Both the position numbers and the translations under genes were made by a program. Below are positions 52,168 through 60,584 of a stretch of DNA of 64,000 nucleotides, piece after piece. Location of the stretch: the NCBI GenBank assembly GCA_019118325.1, contig DWZE01000069.1:1-64000 (forward strand), read 5' to 3'. Within the stretch, counting starts at the first letter, position 1. Each line of letters begins with the position of its first letter. The notes under the pieces were generated by a model. The model was not told where the DNA came from. It did not search any database and worked only from the letters and a program-made list of their open reading frames with translations. The stretch comes from Candidatus Bacteroides intestinavium. Its GTDB lineage: Bacteria > Bacteroidota > Bacteroidia > Bacteroidales > Bacteroidaceae.

Positions 52168-53144
52168 AAATTCAACAGATAAATAAAGAATCCCGCCCAC
52201 AAGACGGAAATAAAGAAGAGATTGGCCGCGCGTCCCCGCGTCAGCACAAACAAGTGGCCAACCAACACGCTGACACAGACCGCCAATGCCGACAACAGGC
52301 CGACACAAAGCAATGGTTGCAATGCGATGGCCAGGAAAAGACACACACACAGCAGGACAAAGAACCGCAGGCTGCAACGCGTGCGTATCTTGTCATCAAA
52401 CCCGCGGGCCAACGCATGACTGCCTGCCACCAGAAACAGCACCAGGAGATAGGCCAACGTTCCCCAATCCCGTCCTTCAAATCCCTGAAAAACAGGGGAG
52501 AACCGAACCATCTCGTTAAATGGCGCCGTAAACAGCTCCATCTCGCCGTAGAACCAAGCATGCCCCAGCAGAAACCAGAAAGGGAACATCCAGCCCAACA
52601 ACGAGCCGAAAAAGCTACGAAGCGACAGGGCTTGCAGGCTATAAGCCCCTATCCAATACAAGGGTACGAAAAACGTCAGCGAGGGTACGAAGAGTGCCCC
52701 TACTCCCACACAACCCGTCGCCAGGAACAAGTCTGTCGGCGCAGCAGGACTGCGGTAAGCACGGAACAGGAAGAAAAGCGAACCGACGATGGCCACTCCA
52801 GCAAGGTGTCCGGCCTGCAATCCGTACCAATCGGGACTGAGCGACACCAACAACAGATAGACCGCCGACTGAAACGAGGCCCGCTGACGGATAAGACCAT
52901 AAGCGTTGTTGAGCAATATCAACAGATAGGCTGTCAGGATATGAACCAATAATCCTCCCCACCACAACACCATATCCGGCAAACCACCCACCAACTGTCC
53001 CCAAAGCGAGTTGTCCCTATCCGGAAGCCCGACAGAAGGCTGTGCCACCTGCACCACCAAGCGGCACAACACGGCCACAAGCAACGCCGCGGGCAGCGTG
53101 TACCGCCCGGACGTCACTCTGTATTGCAAACGCCTTTCCGCCAT
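52152..53144 (-). CDS. Polytopic membrane protein of unknown function
   Basis: A 330-residue integral membrane protein with about nine to ten helices (PAALLVAVLCRLVVQVA, VLWWGGLLVHILTAYLLILL, FFGSLLGWMFPFWFLLGHAW, FFVLLCVCLFLAIALQPLLC). Several short charged loops, no recognised motif. Between purD (14 nt) and the DedA-ZnuA gene (16-nt overlap), so all are in one operon. It does not resemble the ZnuB/ABC-3 permease fold clearly, so it should not be called the missing permease. Confidence 0.75.
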   Translation of the reverse strand: MAERRLQYRVTSGRYTLPAALLVAVLCRLVVQVAQPSVGLPDRDNSLWGQLVGGLPDMVLWWGGLLVHILTAYLLILLNNAYGLIRQRASFQSAVYLLLVSLSPDWYGLQAGHLAGVAIVGSLFFLFRAYRSPAAPTDLFLATGCVGVGALFVPSLTFFVPLYWIGAYSLQALSLRSFFGSLLGWMFPFWFLLGHAWFYGEMELFTAPFNEMVRFSPVFQGFEGRDWGTLAYLLVLFLVAGSHALARGFDDKIRTRCSLRFFVLLCVCLFLAIALQPLLCVGLLSALAVCVSVLVGHLFVLTRGRAANLFFISVLWAGFFIYLLNLWMLS

Positions 53145-53158
53145 GCACCTACTCTACC

Positions 53159-54433
53159 TCAAAGATCAAAACCGATGTCGCGACGGAAGTATTTCTTGTC
53201 GAACCGGATTTGCTCGGCCACCCGGTAACTCTGAGCCAGTGCCTCTTCCTTCGTGGCACCATACGAGCATACAGCCAGTACACGGCCCCCCGAGGTAACC
53301 ACATCCGTACCCGACACGGCCGTCCCGGCGTGGAACAGGATGCTGCCTCCACGGGCAGCTTCGTCCAGCCCCGTGATGACCTTTCCTTTCTCGTAGGCTT
53401 CGGGATAACCGCCGCTGACCATCATGACGCAGGCGGCCGCACGCGGGTCCGCCTCAACGGGATGTTGGTCCAGTTCGCCCTGCCAGGTGGCTTCCAACAG
53501 CTCCACCAGGTCGCTCTTGAGGCGCAGCATGACACTCTCTGTCTCGGGGTCGCCCATGCGGACGTTATACTCAATGACATAAGGATTGCCCCCCACGTTC
53601 ATCAATCCCAGGAAAATAAAGCCTTTGTAGACAATATCCTCCTCGGCCAGACCGCGGACGGTCGGCTCGATGATGCGGGTACGCACTTTCTCCATGAACA
53701 CCTCGTCGGCAAAGGGGACGGGCGTCACACTGCCCATACCACCCGTATTCAGGCCTTTGTCACCCTCACCGATGCGCTTGTAGTCCTTAGCCACCGGCAA
53801 CACCTGATAGTGCGTGCCGTCGGTCAGCACGAAGACACTACACTCAATGCCGCTCAGATATTCCTCAATCAGCACCGTGGCACTGGCCTGGCCGAACATG
53901 CCGCCAAGCATCTCCTGCAACTCACGCTTCGCCTCGTCCAGCGTAGGGAGAATCAGCACACCCTTGCCGGCGCAAAGCCCGTCGGCTTTCAGCACATAAG
54001 GAGCGGAAAGGGTTTCGAGGAAAGCCAGTCCTTCAGCCAGGTTGGCAGCCGTCACGCTGAGGTGGCGCGCCGTAGGAATGCCGTGGCGCAGCATGAAATC
54101 CTTGGCAAAATCCTTGCTCCCCTCCAATCTTGCCCCCGACCGGGAAGGACCAATGACGGCGATGTGGCGTGTGGCCTCATCTTCCTGAAAAGCATCGTAG
54201 ATGCCCTGCACCAGCGGGTCTTCGGGACCTACAACCACCATCTGCACGTCATGCTCCAAGGCGAATTGCTTGATGGCAGGGAAATCCGTCGCCTTCAAGG
54301 GGACATTCTCACCCACCTCACGCGTACCGGCATTGCCCGGCGCGATGTACAGTTTGTCCACACGGTTGCTTTGGGCTATCTTCCACGCCAATGCGTGTTC
54401 GCGGCCGCCCGAGCCGAGTAATAAGATGTTCAT
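53159..54433 (-). CDS. purD: Phosphoribosylamine-glycine ligase
   Basis: A 424-residue ATP-grasp enzyme of purine synthesis. Opening [20 protein letters not shown] (GSGGREHA signature), [79 protein letters not shown] (catalytic metal site). Length normal. Followed by the 330-residue membrane gene. purE, a later step of the pathway, lies at 21.6 kb. Confidence 0.97.
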   Translation of the reverse strand: MNILLLGSGGREHALAWKIAQSNRVDKLYIAPGNAGTREVGENVPLKATDFPAIKQFALEHDVQMVVVGPEDPLVQGIYDAFQEDEATRHIAVIGPSRSGARLEGSKDFAKDFMLRHGIPTARHLSVTAANLAEGLAFLETLSAPYVLKADGLCAGKGVLILPTLDEAKRELQEMLGGMFGQASATVLIEEYLSGIECSVFVLTDGTHYQVLPVAKDYKRIGEGDKGLNTGGMGSVTPVPFADEVFMEKVRTRIIEPTVRGLAEEDIVYKGFIFLGLMNVGGNPYVIEYNVRMGDPETESVMLRLKSDLVELLEATWQGELDQHPVEADPRAAACVMMVSGGYPEAYEKGKVITGLDEAARGGSILFHAGTAVSGTDVVTSGGRVLAVCSYGATKEEALAQSYRVAEQIRFDKKYFRRDIGFDL

Positions 54434-54561
54434 AAAAGTATAGTTTAATGATGAATGAAGAACGATGATGTATGAAGAACCGGCCGTACGGACTAAGCAT
54501 CGGCCTTTTCTTCTTCTTCTTCATCTTCCCTCATTCCCTTGTTTTTAATTGCTTGAATTCT

Positions 54562-56778
54562 TCATTTCCGCAAATAGTCGTCGAAGTAGCGCGTAATCTT
54601 CTCGTGCAGGTGCACACGGTCCCGTCCCAACACATTGTGGTCATGTCCCGGATAGATGAAGAGATCGGGATAGGTGCGGGCATCCACGCAGGCCTTCATG
54701 AAGGACAGCGTATGCTGGGGCACGCACGTGCGGTCATGGTCATCATGGATGATAAGCAGGTGTCCCTTCAGTTGTCCGGCCAACTGCTTGAGGTCGCTGC
54801 CGGCATAGCCTTCGGGATTGGCCTGGGGCGTATCCATGTAGCGCTCGCCATACATCACCTCGTAATACTTCCAGTCAATGACCGGCCCGCCGGCCACACC
54901 CACCCGGAAGAGGTCGGGATAGCGCAGGACGAGCCCCGTGGTCATGTGACCGCCGAAACTCCAGCCATGCACACCGATGCGCCCGCCATCCACATAGGGC
55001 AATGTGCGGAGCCACTCGGCAGCCTTGGCCTGGTCCTTGCCCTCCTCGATGCCAAGATGGCGGAACGTGCAATTCTCAAAAGCCAGTCCGCGGTTGCTGC
55101 TGCCACGGTTGTCGATGGTGAACAGGATGTATCCCCGGTTGGCCATATAGAGGTCCCAGCCACGGGCGGCATACATATAGTTGGAAGCCAGCATCTGCGC
55201 GTGGGGACCGCCATAGACATAGACAATGACAGGATATTTCTTGGCCGGGTCAAAGTCTGCCGGCTTCAGCATCCGCCAATAAAGGGTGGTAGTATCGTCG
55301 GCGGCCTTCATCGTGCCGGTCTCGACAAGAGGCATGACCAGTCCGGCAAAGGGGTCAGGCGCCGTCAGCAGGCGTGCTGTAACTCGGGCGTTGGCGGTAG
55401 ACACCAGGTCGATGTTTCGCGGCACGTCGGGAGTGGAATACTTGTCTATCAGATAGGTGCCCGACTTGGACAATTGGGCCGTGTGTACGCCCTCGCCGTT
55501 ATCCAAAGCGGTCATCCGGCCGTCCTTCACACGCACCTTATATATATTGGTCTGCATGGGCGACTCTTTCGTACCTGCAATGTAGACTTCTTTCTTCTTC
55601 TCGTTGAAGCCCAGGACAGACTGCACCAGCCACGGGCCTTCGGTCAGCTGCGTGTGCATGTATTCGGATGTATATCTGCTGCCGAAGTCCGTCTCGTAGG
55701 TCTCGGGATATTTCCGTTTACTGAGGTCGAAGAGGTAGAGGTGGTTGAAACCGTCGCGCTGGCTCTGGTAGATGAACTTCGTGTCGTCCCAAGGCAGGAA
55801 AACGATAGGGTTCTGAGGCTCCACGTACTTCGGATGTTCCTCGGTGTAGAGTGTCTCGGCCAGCTTGCCGGTCTGTGCGTCATAGCGGCACAACTTTGCA
55901 CAGTTCTGGTCGCGGTTCACCTCGATGAGGTACAGGGACTGCCCGTCAGGACTCCAGGATATGTTGGTAAAGTAGCGGTCAGTGGGGTCGCCTGTCTCCA
56001 AGTAGAGAGTTTGCCTGGTATCGGGATGGTAGATGCCCACCTGCACCTGATGGCTGGTCATGCCGGCCATGGGATAGCGGATAGGTTCCAACTCGCCCAC
56101 ACGGGCGGTGATGTCCACCAGCGGATACTCCGTCACCATGCTTTCGTCCATGCGGTAGAAGGCCAGGAGTGTCCCCGCCGGACTCCAGAAAGTCCCCTTG
56201 TAGATGCCGAATTCATTGCGGTGCACGCTCTGTCCGCACACCACGCCCTCCGGCTCCTGCGTGACGGCCTCTCCATCCACGTAGAGGTTGTTCTTCAGCG
56301 TATAGGCCACATGGCCGCTCACCGTGTTATAATCCACGTTGGCAGCGCCTTCCTCCGTTTCCCGCACGAAGGTAACACGCTTTTGCGTCCAGTCGTAGGT
56401 GATGAACTTGCCGTGCAGGGACAGCAGAGCCTGCGTCTTGTCGGCCCAAGGATAGCTCAGACCGTAGAGGTGGCTCGCCTGCCCCAAGTTGTCGGCCCCG
56501 AGCGCCGCATTGAGTTCTTCGCGGGTCAGGACCAGCGTCTCGCGGCCCGTCTTCGGGTCGACGGCCATCAGCGAGTCAATGCCGGGTTTCATAGCGGTGT
56601 CGCCCCACCATTGCAGGCCATAGAGGTCTTCGGTGTAGCGATAGGTCTCACCGCCGGGGATGAGGTCTTCCAACGTGGGCATCCGCAGGGAGGTCGCGGT
56701 GCCCGATACAGAATCTTGTGCCATAAGCATAGCCGGCGCCATCAGCAGGGCGCACATCGTTTTAATCAGCCGTTTCAT
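54562..56778 (-). CDS. DPP-IV-like S9 serine peptidase
   Basis: A 738-residue exported dipeptidyl peptidase IV family enzyme. The ORF track extends 109 residues too far upstream into the RlmL frame; the ATG at 56778 gives a clear signal peptide MKRLIKTMCALLMAPAMLMA. Residues ~40-480 form the beta-propeller (ISWSPDGQSLYLIEVN, LPWDDTKFIYQSQRDG). The C-terminal alpha/beta hydrolase carries the nucleophile in VHGWSFGGHMTTGLVLR (GWSFGG; about residue 610) and the Asp and His in IHDDHDRTCV and PGHDHNVLG. It should release X-Pro dipeptides in the periplasm. Start overlaps the RlmL stop by 17 nt. Confidence 0.92.
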   Translation of the reverse strand: MKRLIKTMCALLMAPAMLMAQDSVSGTATSLRMPTLEDLIPGGETYRYTEDLYGLQWWGDTAMKPGIDSLMAVDPKTGRETLVLTREELNAALGADNLGQASHLYGLSYPWADKTQALLSLHGKFITYDWTQKRVTFVRETEEGAANVDYNTVSGHVAYTLKNNLYVDGEAVTQEPEGVVCGQSVHRNEFGIYKGTFWSPAGTLLAFYRMDESMVTEYPLVDITARVGELEPIRYPMAGMTSHQVQVGIYHPDTRQTLYLETGDPTDRYFTNISWSPDGQSLYLIEVNRDQNCAKLCRYDAQTGKLAETLYTEEHPKYVEPQNPIVFLPWDDTKFIYQSQRDGFNHLYLFDLSKRKYPETYETDFGSRYTSEYMHTQLTEGPWLVQSVLGFNEKKKEVYIAGTKESPMQTNIYKVRVKDGRMTALDNGEGVHTAQLSKSGTYLIDKYSTPDVPRNIDLVSTANARVTARLLTAPDPFAGLVMPLVETGTMKAADDTTTLYWRMLKPADFDPAKKYPVIVYVYGGPHAQMLASNYMYAARGWDLYMANRGYILFTIDNRGSSNRGLAFENCTFRHLGIEEGKDQAKAAEWLRTLPYVDGGRIGVHGWSFGGHMTTGLVLRYPDLFRVGVAGGPVIDWKYYEVMYGERYMDTPQANPEGYAGSDLKQLAGQLKGHLLIIHDDHDRTCVPQHTLSFMKACVDARTYPDLFIYPGHDHNVLGRDRVHLHEKITRYFDDYLRK

Positions 56779-58165
56779 AAGGGGTATTTGTATCAGTCTT
56801 CGGTTTCTCTTGTTGTTCTCCGGCCTCGCGTCGTTTCCGCTCCGGATAGGATTCGCCCGAACGGGGACGATGGTCGCGCTCGGGCCGGCGACGTTCCTTC
56901 TCGTCCGCACGGAAAGGGCGGCGCGGACCCGACGGACGGCGGTCACGGGAATCGCGTGCCTCGCCACGCCGCTCACGACGGTTGTCCGCATGGGGCTTGT
57001 CCAACGCCTCGCCGCCCTCGCGGAATTCCTTGTACTTGCCGTCGAATATCTCATACTTGCGGAACTCGCAATCCAGGCCTCCGTTCTGCAAGGGGATACG
57101 GGCACTGGGCTTCAGGCCTATCTGGTCGAAGCATTCATCCCGATAGGACAGGATCCAGGCTGTATTGCCCGTGAAGGCATGCTTCAGCCGCTCGCCTATC
57201 ATCCGGTACAGTCCCAGCAGGTCGGTGGAGGAGATGCGCTCGCCATAGGGCGGGTTGGTGATGATGATGGCCTTGTCCTGCGGCTGCTCGAATTGCTGGA
57301 AGGGCTGCACCTTCAGCACGATATCGCGCCCCGCTCCCGCCGCTTTCACGTTGCGCTGGGCAATGGCATTGGCCTTGATGGAATTGTCATAACCGTATAT
57401 CTTGTATTCGAAGTCGCGCTCCTGGCTGTCGTCGTTGTAGATGCGCTCCAGCAGGTCGGCATCGAAGTCCGGCCAATGCTCGAAGGCATACCCCCGGCGG
57501 AAGAGTCCCGGAGCGATGTTCCGCGCAATAAGGGCGGCCTCGATGGGGATGGTGCCCGACCCGCACATCGGGTCGATCAGGTCGCATTCTCCCTTCCAGC
57601 CCGTCAGCAGGATCATGCCGGCGGCCAGCACCTCGTTCAGCGGCGCCTCGACGGCTTCCTGGCGGTAGCCGCGGCGGTGCAGGGATTCGCCGCTGCTGTC
57701 CAGCGACAGGGTGCAGTCAGTCTGGGCGATATGGATGTTCAGCAGGACATCCGGCTTGGTGATACTGACGCTGGGACGCTTGCCCGTCTTCTCGCGGAAG
57801 TAGTCGGCAATGGCATCCTTCACGCGGTAGGACACGAACTTGCTGTGGCGGAAGTCCTCGCTGAACACGGTGGCGTCCACGGCGAAGGTCTTGGAAGGGT
57901 CCAGGTAGTCCTCCCAGCGGATTTCCTTCACAGCCTCGTAGACGGCATCGGCGTCGGCAGCAGTAAAGTGCTTGATGGGCCGCAGGATACGCAAGGCGGT
58001 GCGCAGGCAAAAGTTGGCGCGGTACAGCATCTCCTTGTCGCCCGTGAAGGCCACCATGCGTCGCCCCGTCTGAATATTGTCGGCGCCCAGCGTGGTCAGC
58101 TCGGCGGCCAGTACTTCTTCCAAGCCTTGGAAGGTCTTGGCAATCATCTCAAAGGTTTGTTCCAT
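56762..58165 (-). CDS. rlmL: RlmL-like 23S rRNA (guanine-N2) methyltransferase with basic C-terminal tail
   Basis: A 467-residue class I methyltransferase of the THUMP/UPF0020 type. N-terminal THUMP-like region (MEQTFEMIAKTFQGLEEVLA, FRHSKFVSYRVKDAIADYFR), then the catalytic domain with LIDPMCGSGTIPIEAALIAR (motif I) and IIITNPPYGERISS (NPPY catalytic loop, about residue 295). The C-terminal ~80 residues are unusual: a low-complexity Arg/Glu/Pro tail (NRRERRGEARDSRDRRPSG) likely disordered and RNA-binding. Gene symbol by similarity to RlmL's methyltransferase half; the second RlmK part is absent. Overlaps the DPP-IV gene start by 17 nt. Confidence 0.85.
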   Translation of the reverse strand: MEQTFEMIAKTFQGLEEVLAAELTTLGADNIQTGRRMVAFTGDKEMLYRANFCLRTALRILRPIKHFTAADADAVYEAVKEIRWEDYLDPSKTFAVDATVFSEDFRHSKFVSYRVKDAIADYFREKTGKRPSVSITKPDVLLNIHIAQTDCTLSLDSSGESLHRRGYRQEAVEAPLNEVLAAGMILLTGWKGECDLIDPMCGSGTIPIEAALIARNIAPGLFRRGYAFEHWPDFDADLLERIYNDDSQERDFEYKIYGYDNSIKANAIAQRNVKAAGAGRDIVLKVQPFQQFEQPQDKAIIITNPPYGERISSTDLLGLYRMIGERLKHAFTGNTAWILSYRDECFDQIGLKPSARIPLQNGGLDCEFRKYEIFDGKYKEFREGGEALDKPHADNRRERRGEARDSRDRRPSGPRRPFRADEKERRRPERDHRPRSGESYPERKRREAGEQQEKPKTDTNTPYETAD

Positions 58166-58177
58166 ATAATAGGTCTG

Positions 58178-59071
58178 TTATTTTCGTTGCACGATTCTTG
58201 CTCCCGCAGGCACGTCTTCCGTCACCCAGATATTGCCTCCCACGGTGGCTCCCCGCCCGATGGTGATGCGGCCCAGGATGGTGGCGTTGGAGTAGACGAT
58301 GACATCGTCCTCCAGGATGGGATGGCGGGGTATGCCCTTGATAGGGTTGCCGTCCCCGTCCAGCGGGAAGCTCTTGGCTCCCAGGGTAACGCCCTGATAG
58401 AGCTTGACATTGCGGCCGATGATGCAGGTCTCGCCAATCACCACTCCCGTACCGTGGTCTATGGTGAAGTGGCTGCCAATCTGTGCGCCGGGATGAATGT
58501 CGATGCCCGTCTCGCTATGGGCCATTTCGGTGATGATGCGGGGGATGAGGGGCACGCCCAGCACCAGCAGCTCGTGGGCAATGCGATAGTTGCTGATGGC
58601 ACGGATACAGGGATAGCAGCTGATGACCTCGCCGAAAGAGCGGGCGGCCGGGTCGCCGTTGTAGGCGGCCTCCACGTCGGTGGCCAGCAGGGCGCGCAGG
58701 CGGGGCAGGGCACTGATAAAGTCCGCCGCCTTCCGCGCCGCCTCCTCGCGCAGGGCGTCGGTGCAGCTGGGCCCGACGCCGTTGTCGTCCGTCAGGCAGA
58801 GGGCGGCCAGCACCTGGCCCGTCAGCAGTTCGAACAGTTGTTCGATGTCGACGCCGATGTGGTAAGGCAGCGTGCGGCTGTTCACCGTGGAATTTCCAAA
58901 ATAGCCCGGGAAGATGACGGCACGCGCCAGGTCGACGATATGCCGCAGGTCGCGGCCCGAAGGCAGGGGATTCCCCTCCGTATGGCGCAGGAAGAGCCCC
59001 TCGTAACTCTCGGGGGCGGACAACCGGTCGACGGCCTGCGTCAGGATGTGGGTGAAGTTCAATGGGCTCAT
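58178..59071 (-). CDS. cysE: Serine O-acetyltransferase
   Basis: A 297-residue enzyme that makes O-acetylserine for cysteine synthesis. Start at 59071 (MSPLNFTHILTQAVDRLSAP): the upstream ORF extension to 59122 would cross a TACTTTTG -7 element at 59100-59107. The helical N-terminal domain (AVIFPGYFGNSTVNSRTLPY, IGVDIEQLFELL) and the left-handed beta-helix of hexapeptide repeats (GIDIHPGAQIGSHFTIDHGT, GVVIGETCIIGRNVKLYQGV) are diagnostic. The protein is longer than E. coli CysE but typical for Bacteroidetes. The catalytic His lies in the DHGTGVVIGE segment. Confidence 0.94.
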   Translation of the reverse strand: MSPLNFTHILTQAVDRLSAPESYEGLFLRHTEGNPLPSGRDLRHIVDLARAVIFPGYFGNSTVNSRTLPYHIGVDIEQLFELLTGQVLAALCLTDDNGVGPSCTDALREEAARKAADFISALPRLRALLATDVEAAYNGDPAARSFGEVISCYPCIRAISNYRIAHELLVLGVPLIPRIITEMAHSETGIDIHPGAQIGSHFTIDHGTGVVIGETCIIGRNVKLYQGVTLGAKSFPLDGDGNPIKGIPRHPILEDDVIVYSNATILGRITIGRGATVGGNIWVTEDVPAGARIVQRK

Positions 59072-59099
59072 CAGAATGTCGTTGCTTGATAAACAGCTG

Positions 59100-59107
59100 C
59101 AAAAGTA
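59100..59107 (-). promoter_or_regulatory. Putative -7 element of cysE
   Basis: The minus strand reads TACTTTTG (TAnnTTTG), 28 nt before the chosen cysE start. Supports the start at 59071. Confidence 0.45.
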
Positions 59108-59178
59108 CGGAGTTTTCGGCAAATAACCTACTATATTCGCAGGTAAATTGCCGCTTGGGACTTAAGGAGTTAGAATCT

Positions 59179-59655
59179 TTACATCTCCGAGGGCAACAGC
59201 CCGAACGACTTGCCCGTCATCTCCTCCACCTTCACCTCCCACACCAGGACGTGGCGCACAGCGGGATCGGAATATCCGCACGGCGTGTCCGTATAATGCC
59301 GCATCATCAGGTCCAGGGCATGCCGCTTCTCTGCCAAGTCCGTCAACGGGCGCACCCGGCCGCGGCACATCACGCTGCGCGACTTCATGCTGTAGCTGCA
59401 CGCCATCTGCGCATGCATCCACACCAGTTCGTGCCCCTCGCAGAAGGTGATGCAGACGCGCGGACGCTGCTCCGCGAAGCGCACCTTGCTGCCCCCGGGA
59501 CCGGAGTGCAGGTAGATGAAGCCGTCGGCATAGGCAAAATTCATGGGTACCACGTAGGGCGCACCCTCGTCGTCCGTCAATCCCACCATGCAGTAGGGAC
59601 ACCGCACCATGATGGCCTCCATCTCGGCGCGGTCGGTCAAAGTCTTTGTTTTCAT
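59179..59655 (-). CDS. Pyridoxamine 5'-phosphate oxidase-family flavoprotein
   Basis: A 158-residue FMN-binding split-barrel protein, taken from the ATG at 59655 (MKTKTLTDRAEMEAIMVRCP). The ORF track begins 55 codons earlier inside the repeat array, which is not credible. CPYCMVGLTDDEGAPYVVPM, NFAYADGFIYLHSGPGGSKV and RPRVCITFCEGHELVW match the PNPOx-like family that includes the Nim nitroimidazole-resistance proteins; no claim of resistance is made. A TATCTTTG at 59684-59691 is its probable -7 element. Confidence 0.88.
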   Translation of the reverse strand: MKTKTLTDRAEMEAIMVRCPYCMVGLTDDEGAPYVVPMNFAYADGFIYLHSGPGGSKVRFAEQRPRVCITFCEGHELVWMHAQMACSYSMKSRSVMCRGRVRPLTDLAEKRHALDLMMRHYTDTPCGYSDPAVRHVLVWEVKVEEMTGKSFGLLPSEM

Positions 59656-59683
59656 CGGTAATCCTCCTTTACAATTATGCGCA

Positions 59684-59691
59684 CAAAGATA
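59684..59691 (-). promoter_or_regulatory. Putative -7 element of the PNPOx-like gene
   Basis: The minus strand reads TATCTTTG, 28 nt before the chosen start codon. Confidence 0.45.
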
Positions 59692-59736
59692 CGAAAAATC
59701 CCCGGAAAACGAGCCGTGCGTCTCCCGCATCCGTCC

Positions 59737-59813
59737 GCAGATATCTCCGCCCGCGGGCGGAGTATACACCGTCCGCGGGCGGGGACTACTCCGCTCGCGG
59801 GCGGGGATATAGG
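59737..59813. repeat. 22-bp GATATC repeat array, copy 5
   Basis: Three complete units (59737, 59759, 59781) and half a unit (59803-59813), period exactly 22. The core is gatatc in unit 1 but has diverged to gtatac and gactac in units 2 and 3; the cgcgggcgg part is well kept. Between the divergent PNPOx-like and Crp-like genes. Confidence 0.75.
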
Positions 59814-59873
59814 AAAACAAGCCGCCCGAAACAGGCTGACAGGCAACAGGTTATATTTTGTATCGAAAAGAGA

Positions 59874-59905
59874 TTGGCATATCTGACTTGTTTTTCCTAT
59901 TTTTG
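59874..59905 (+). promoter_or_regulatory. Promoter of the Crp-like regulator
   Basis: TTG (59874-59876, -33), a 21-bp spacer, TATTTTTG (59898-59905, -7). It lies 24 nt before the start codon at 59930, which supports that start over the ORF-track start at 59858. Confidence 0.55.
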
Positions 59906-59929
59906 CACAAACATAGCAAAAACAACCGT

Positions 59930-60493
59930 ATGAGACGCATCCTCGAACAGATAAACACCCTCGTCCCCCTCTCGCCCGCCACGGAACGCGCCCTCCGCGA
60001 CTGCCTCACGCCCTGCAGGTTCCCCCGCCGCCACCTGCTGGTGCAGGCCGACCACCGGACCGGGGCCGCCTTTTTCATCGAGCGGGGCCTGACGCGCTCC
60101 TACTGGCTGGTGAACGGCGAGGAAATCACCACATCCTTCTCCGCAGAAGGCAGTATCGTCTTCAGCATGGACGAGCTGTACTACGGCAAGCCCAGCGAGG
60201 AATTCGTGGAAACCCTGGAGGAGACCGAAGCCTACCGCATCGCCCTGGACGACCTGCAAAGATTGTTCCGCACCAACCTGGAGCTGGCCAACTGGGGGCG
60301 CATCATCCACCAGAACGAATACCGCCGCCTGCACCGCTCGCACAAGGAGCGGCTCACCCTCTCCGCCGCCGAACGCTACGACGCCTTCTGCCGGCAGTTT
60401 CCCGAACTGATGCAACGGGTGCAACTGGGCTACATCGCCTCCTATCTGGGCATCACCCTCCCCACCCTGAGCCGGCTCAGGGGGCGCAAGTAA
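59930..60493 (+). CDS. Crp/Fnr-family transcriptional regulator
   Basis: A 187-residue regulator from the ATG at 59930 (MRRILEQINTLVPLSPATER). An N-terminal cyclic-nucleotide-binding-like beta-roll (FPRRHLLVQADHRTGAAFFI, EEITTSFSAEGSIVFSM) is followed by a dimer helix and a short C-terminal helix-turn-helix (GYIASYLGITLPTLSRLRGR). The cAMP phosphate-binding signature is not obvious. The neighbouring acyltransferase starts 91 nt later with its own -7 element. Target genes unknown. Confidence 0.9.
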   Translation: MRRILEQINTLVPLSPATERALRDCLTPCRFPRRHLLVQADHRTGAAFFIERGLTRSYWLVNGEEITTSFSAEGSIVFSMDELYYGKPSEEFVETLEETEAYRIALDDLQRLFRTNLELANWGRIIHQNEYRRLHRSHKERLTLSAAERYDAFCRQFPELMQRVQLGYIASYLGITLPTLSRLRGRK

Positions 60494-60533
60494 GTTTTTG
60501 TCGCAGGACAAATGCCGTGCCGCGAAAGATGCG

Positions 60534-60541
60534 TACCTTTG
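60534..60541 (+). promoter_or_regulatory. Putative -7 element of the acyltransferase gene
   Basis: TACCTTTG matches the consensus, 43 nt before the start codon. No -33 TTG at the right spacing. Confidence 0.45.
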
Positions 60542-60584
60542 CACCGCTAAACAAATCACCTAATTTTAAAAACAAACTGCTATT

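Noticed and set aside
52168-52377. N-terminal 70 residues of the DedA-ZnuA ORF
   Set aside because: They overlap the upstream membrane protein gene and have no DedA similarity; the ATG at 52167 fits the family.
52152-53144. 330-residue membrane protein as the ZnuB permease
   Set aside because: The helix pattern and motifs do not resemble the ABC-3 permease family, and it is upstream rather than beside znuC.
54484-54520. ggccg...cggcc hairpin followed by T-rich DNA as a terminator
   Set aside because: The T-rich side faces the plus strand, where no gene ends; for the minus-strand peptidase gene the order is wrong.
56779-57105. N-terminal 109 residues of the DPP-IV ORF
   Set aside because: They are an alternative frame of the RlmL tail; the signal peptide starts at 56778.
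54472-57174. 900-residue plus-strand ORF
   Set aside because: Runs antisense through the DPP-IV gene; no start context or domain and a low-complexity composition.
56660-59089. 809-residue plus-strand ORF
   Set aside because: Antisense to the RlmL-like and cysE genes; a shadow.
59179-59655. Nim-type nitroimidazole resistance gene
   Set aside because: Only general PNPOx-family similarity is visible; nothing specific to Nim proteins can be shown.
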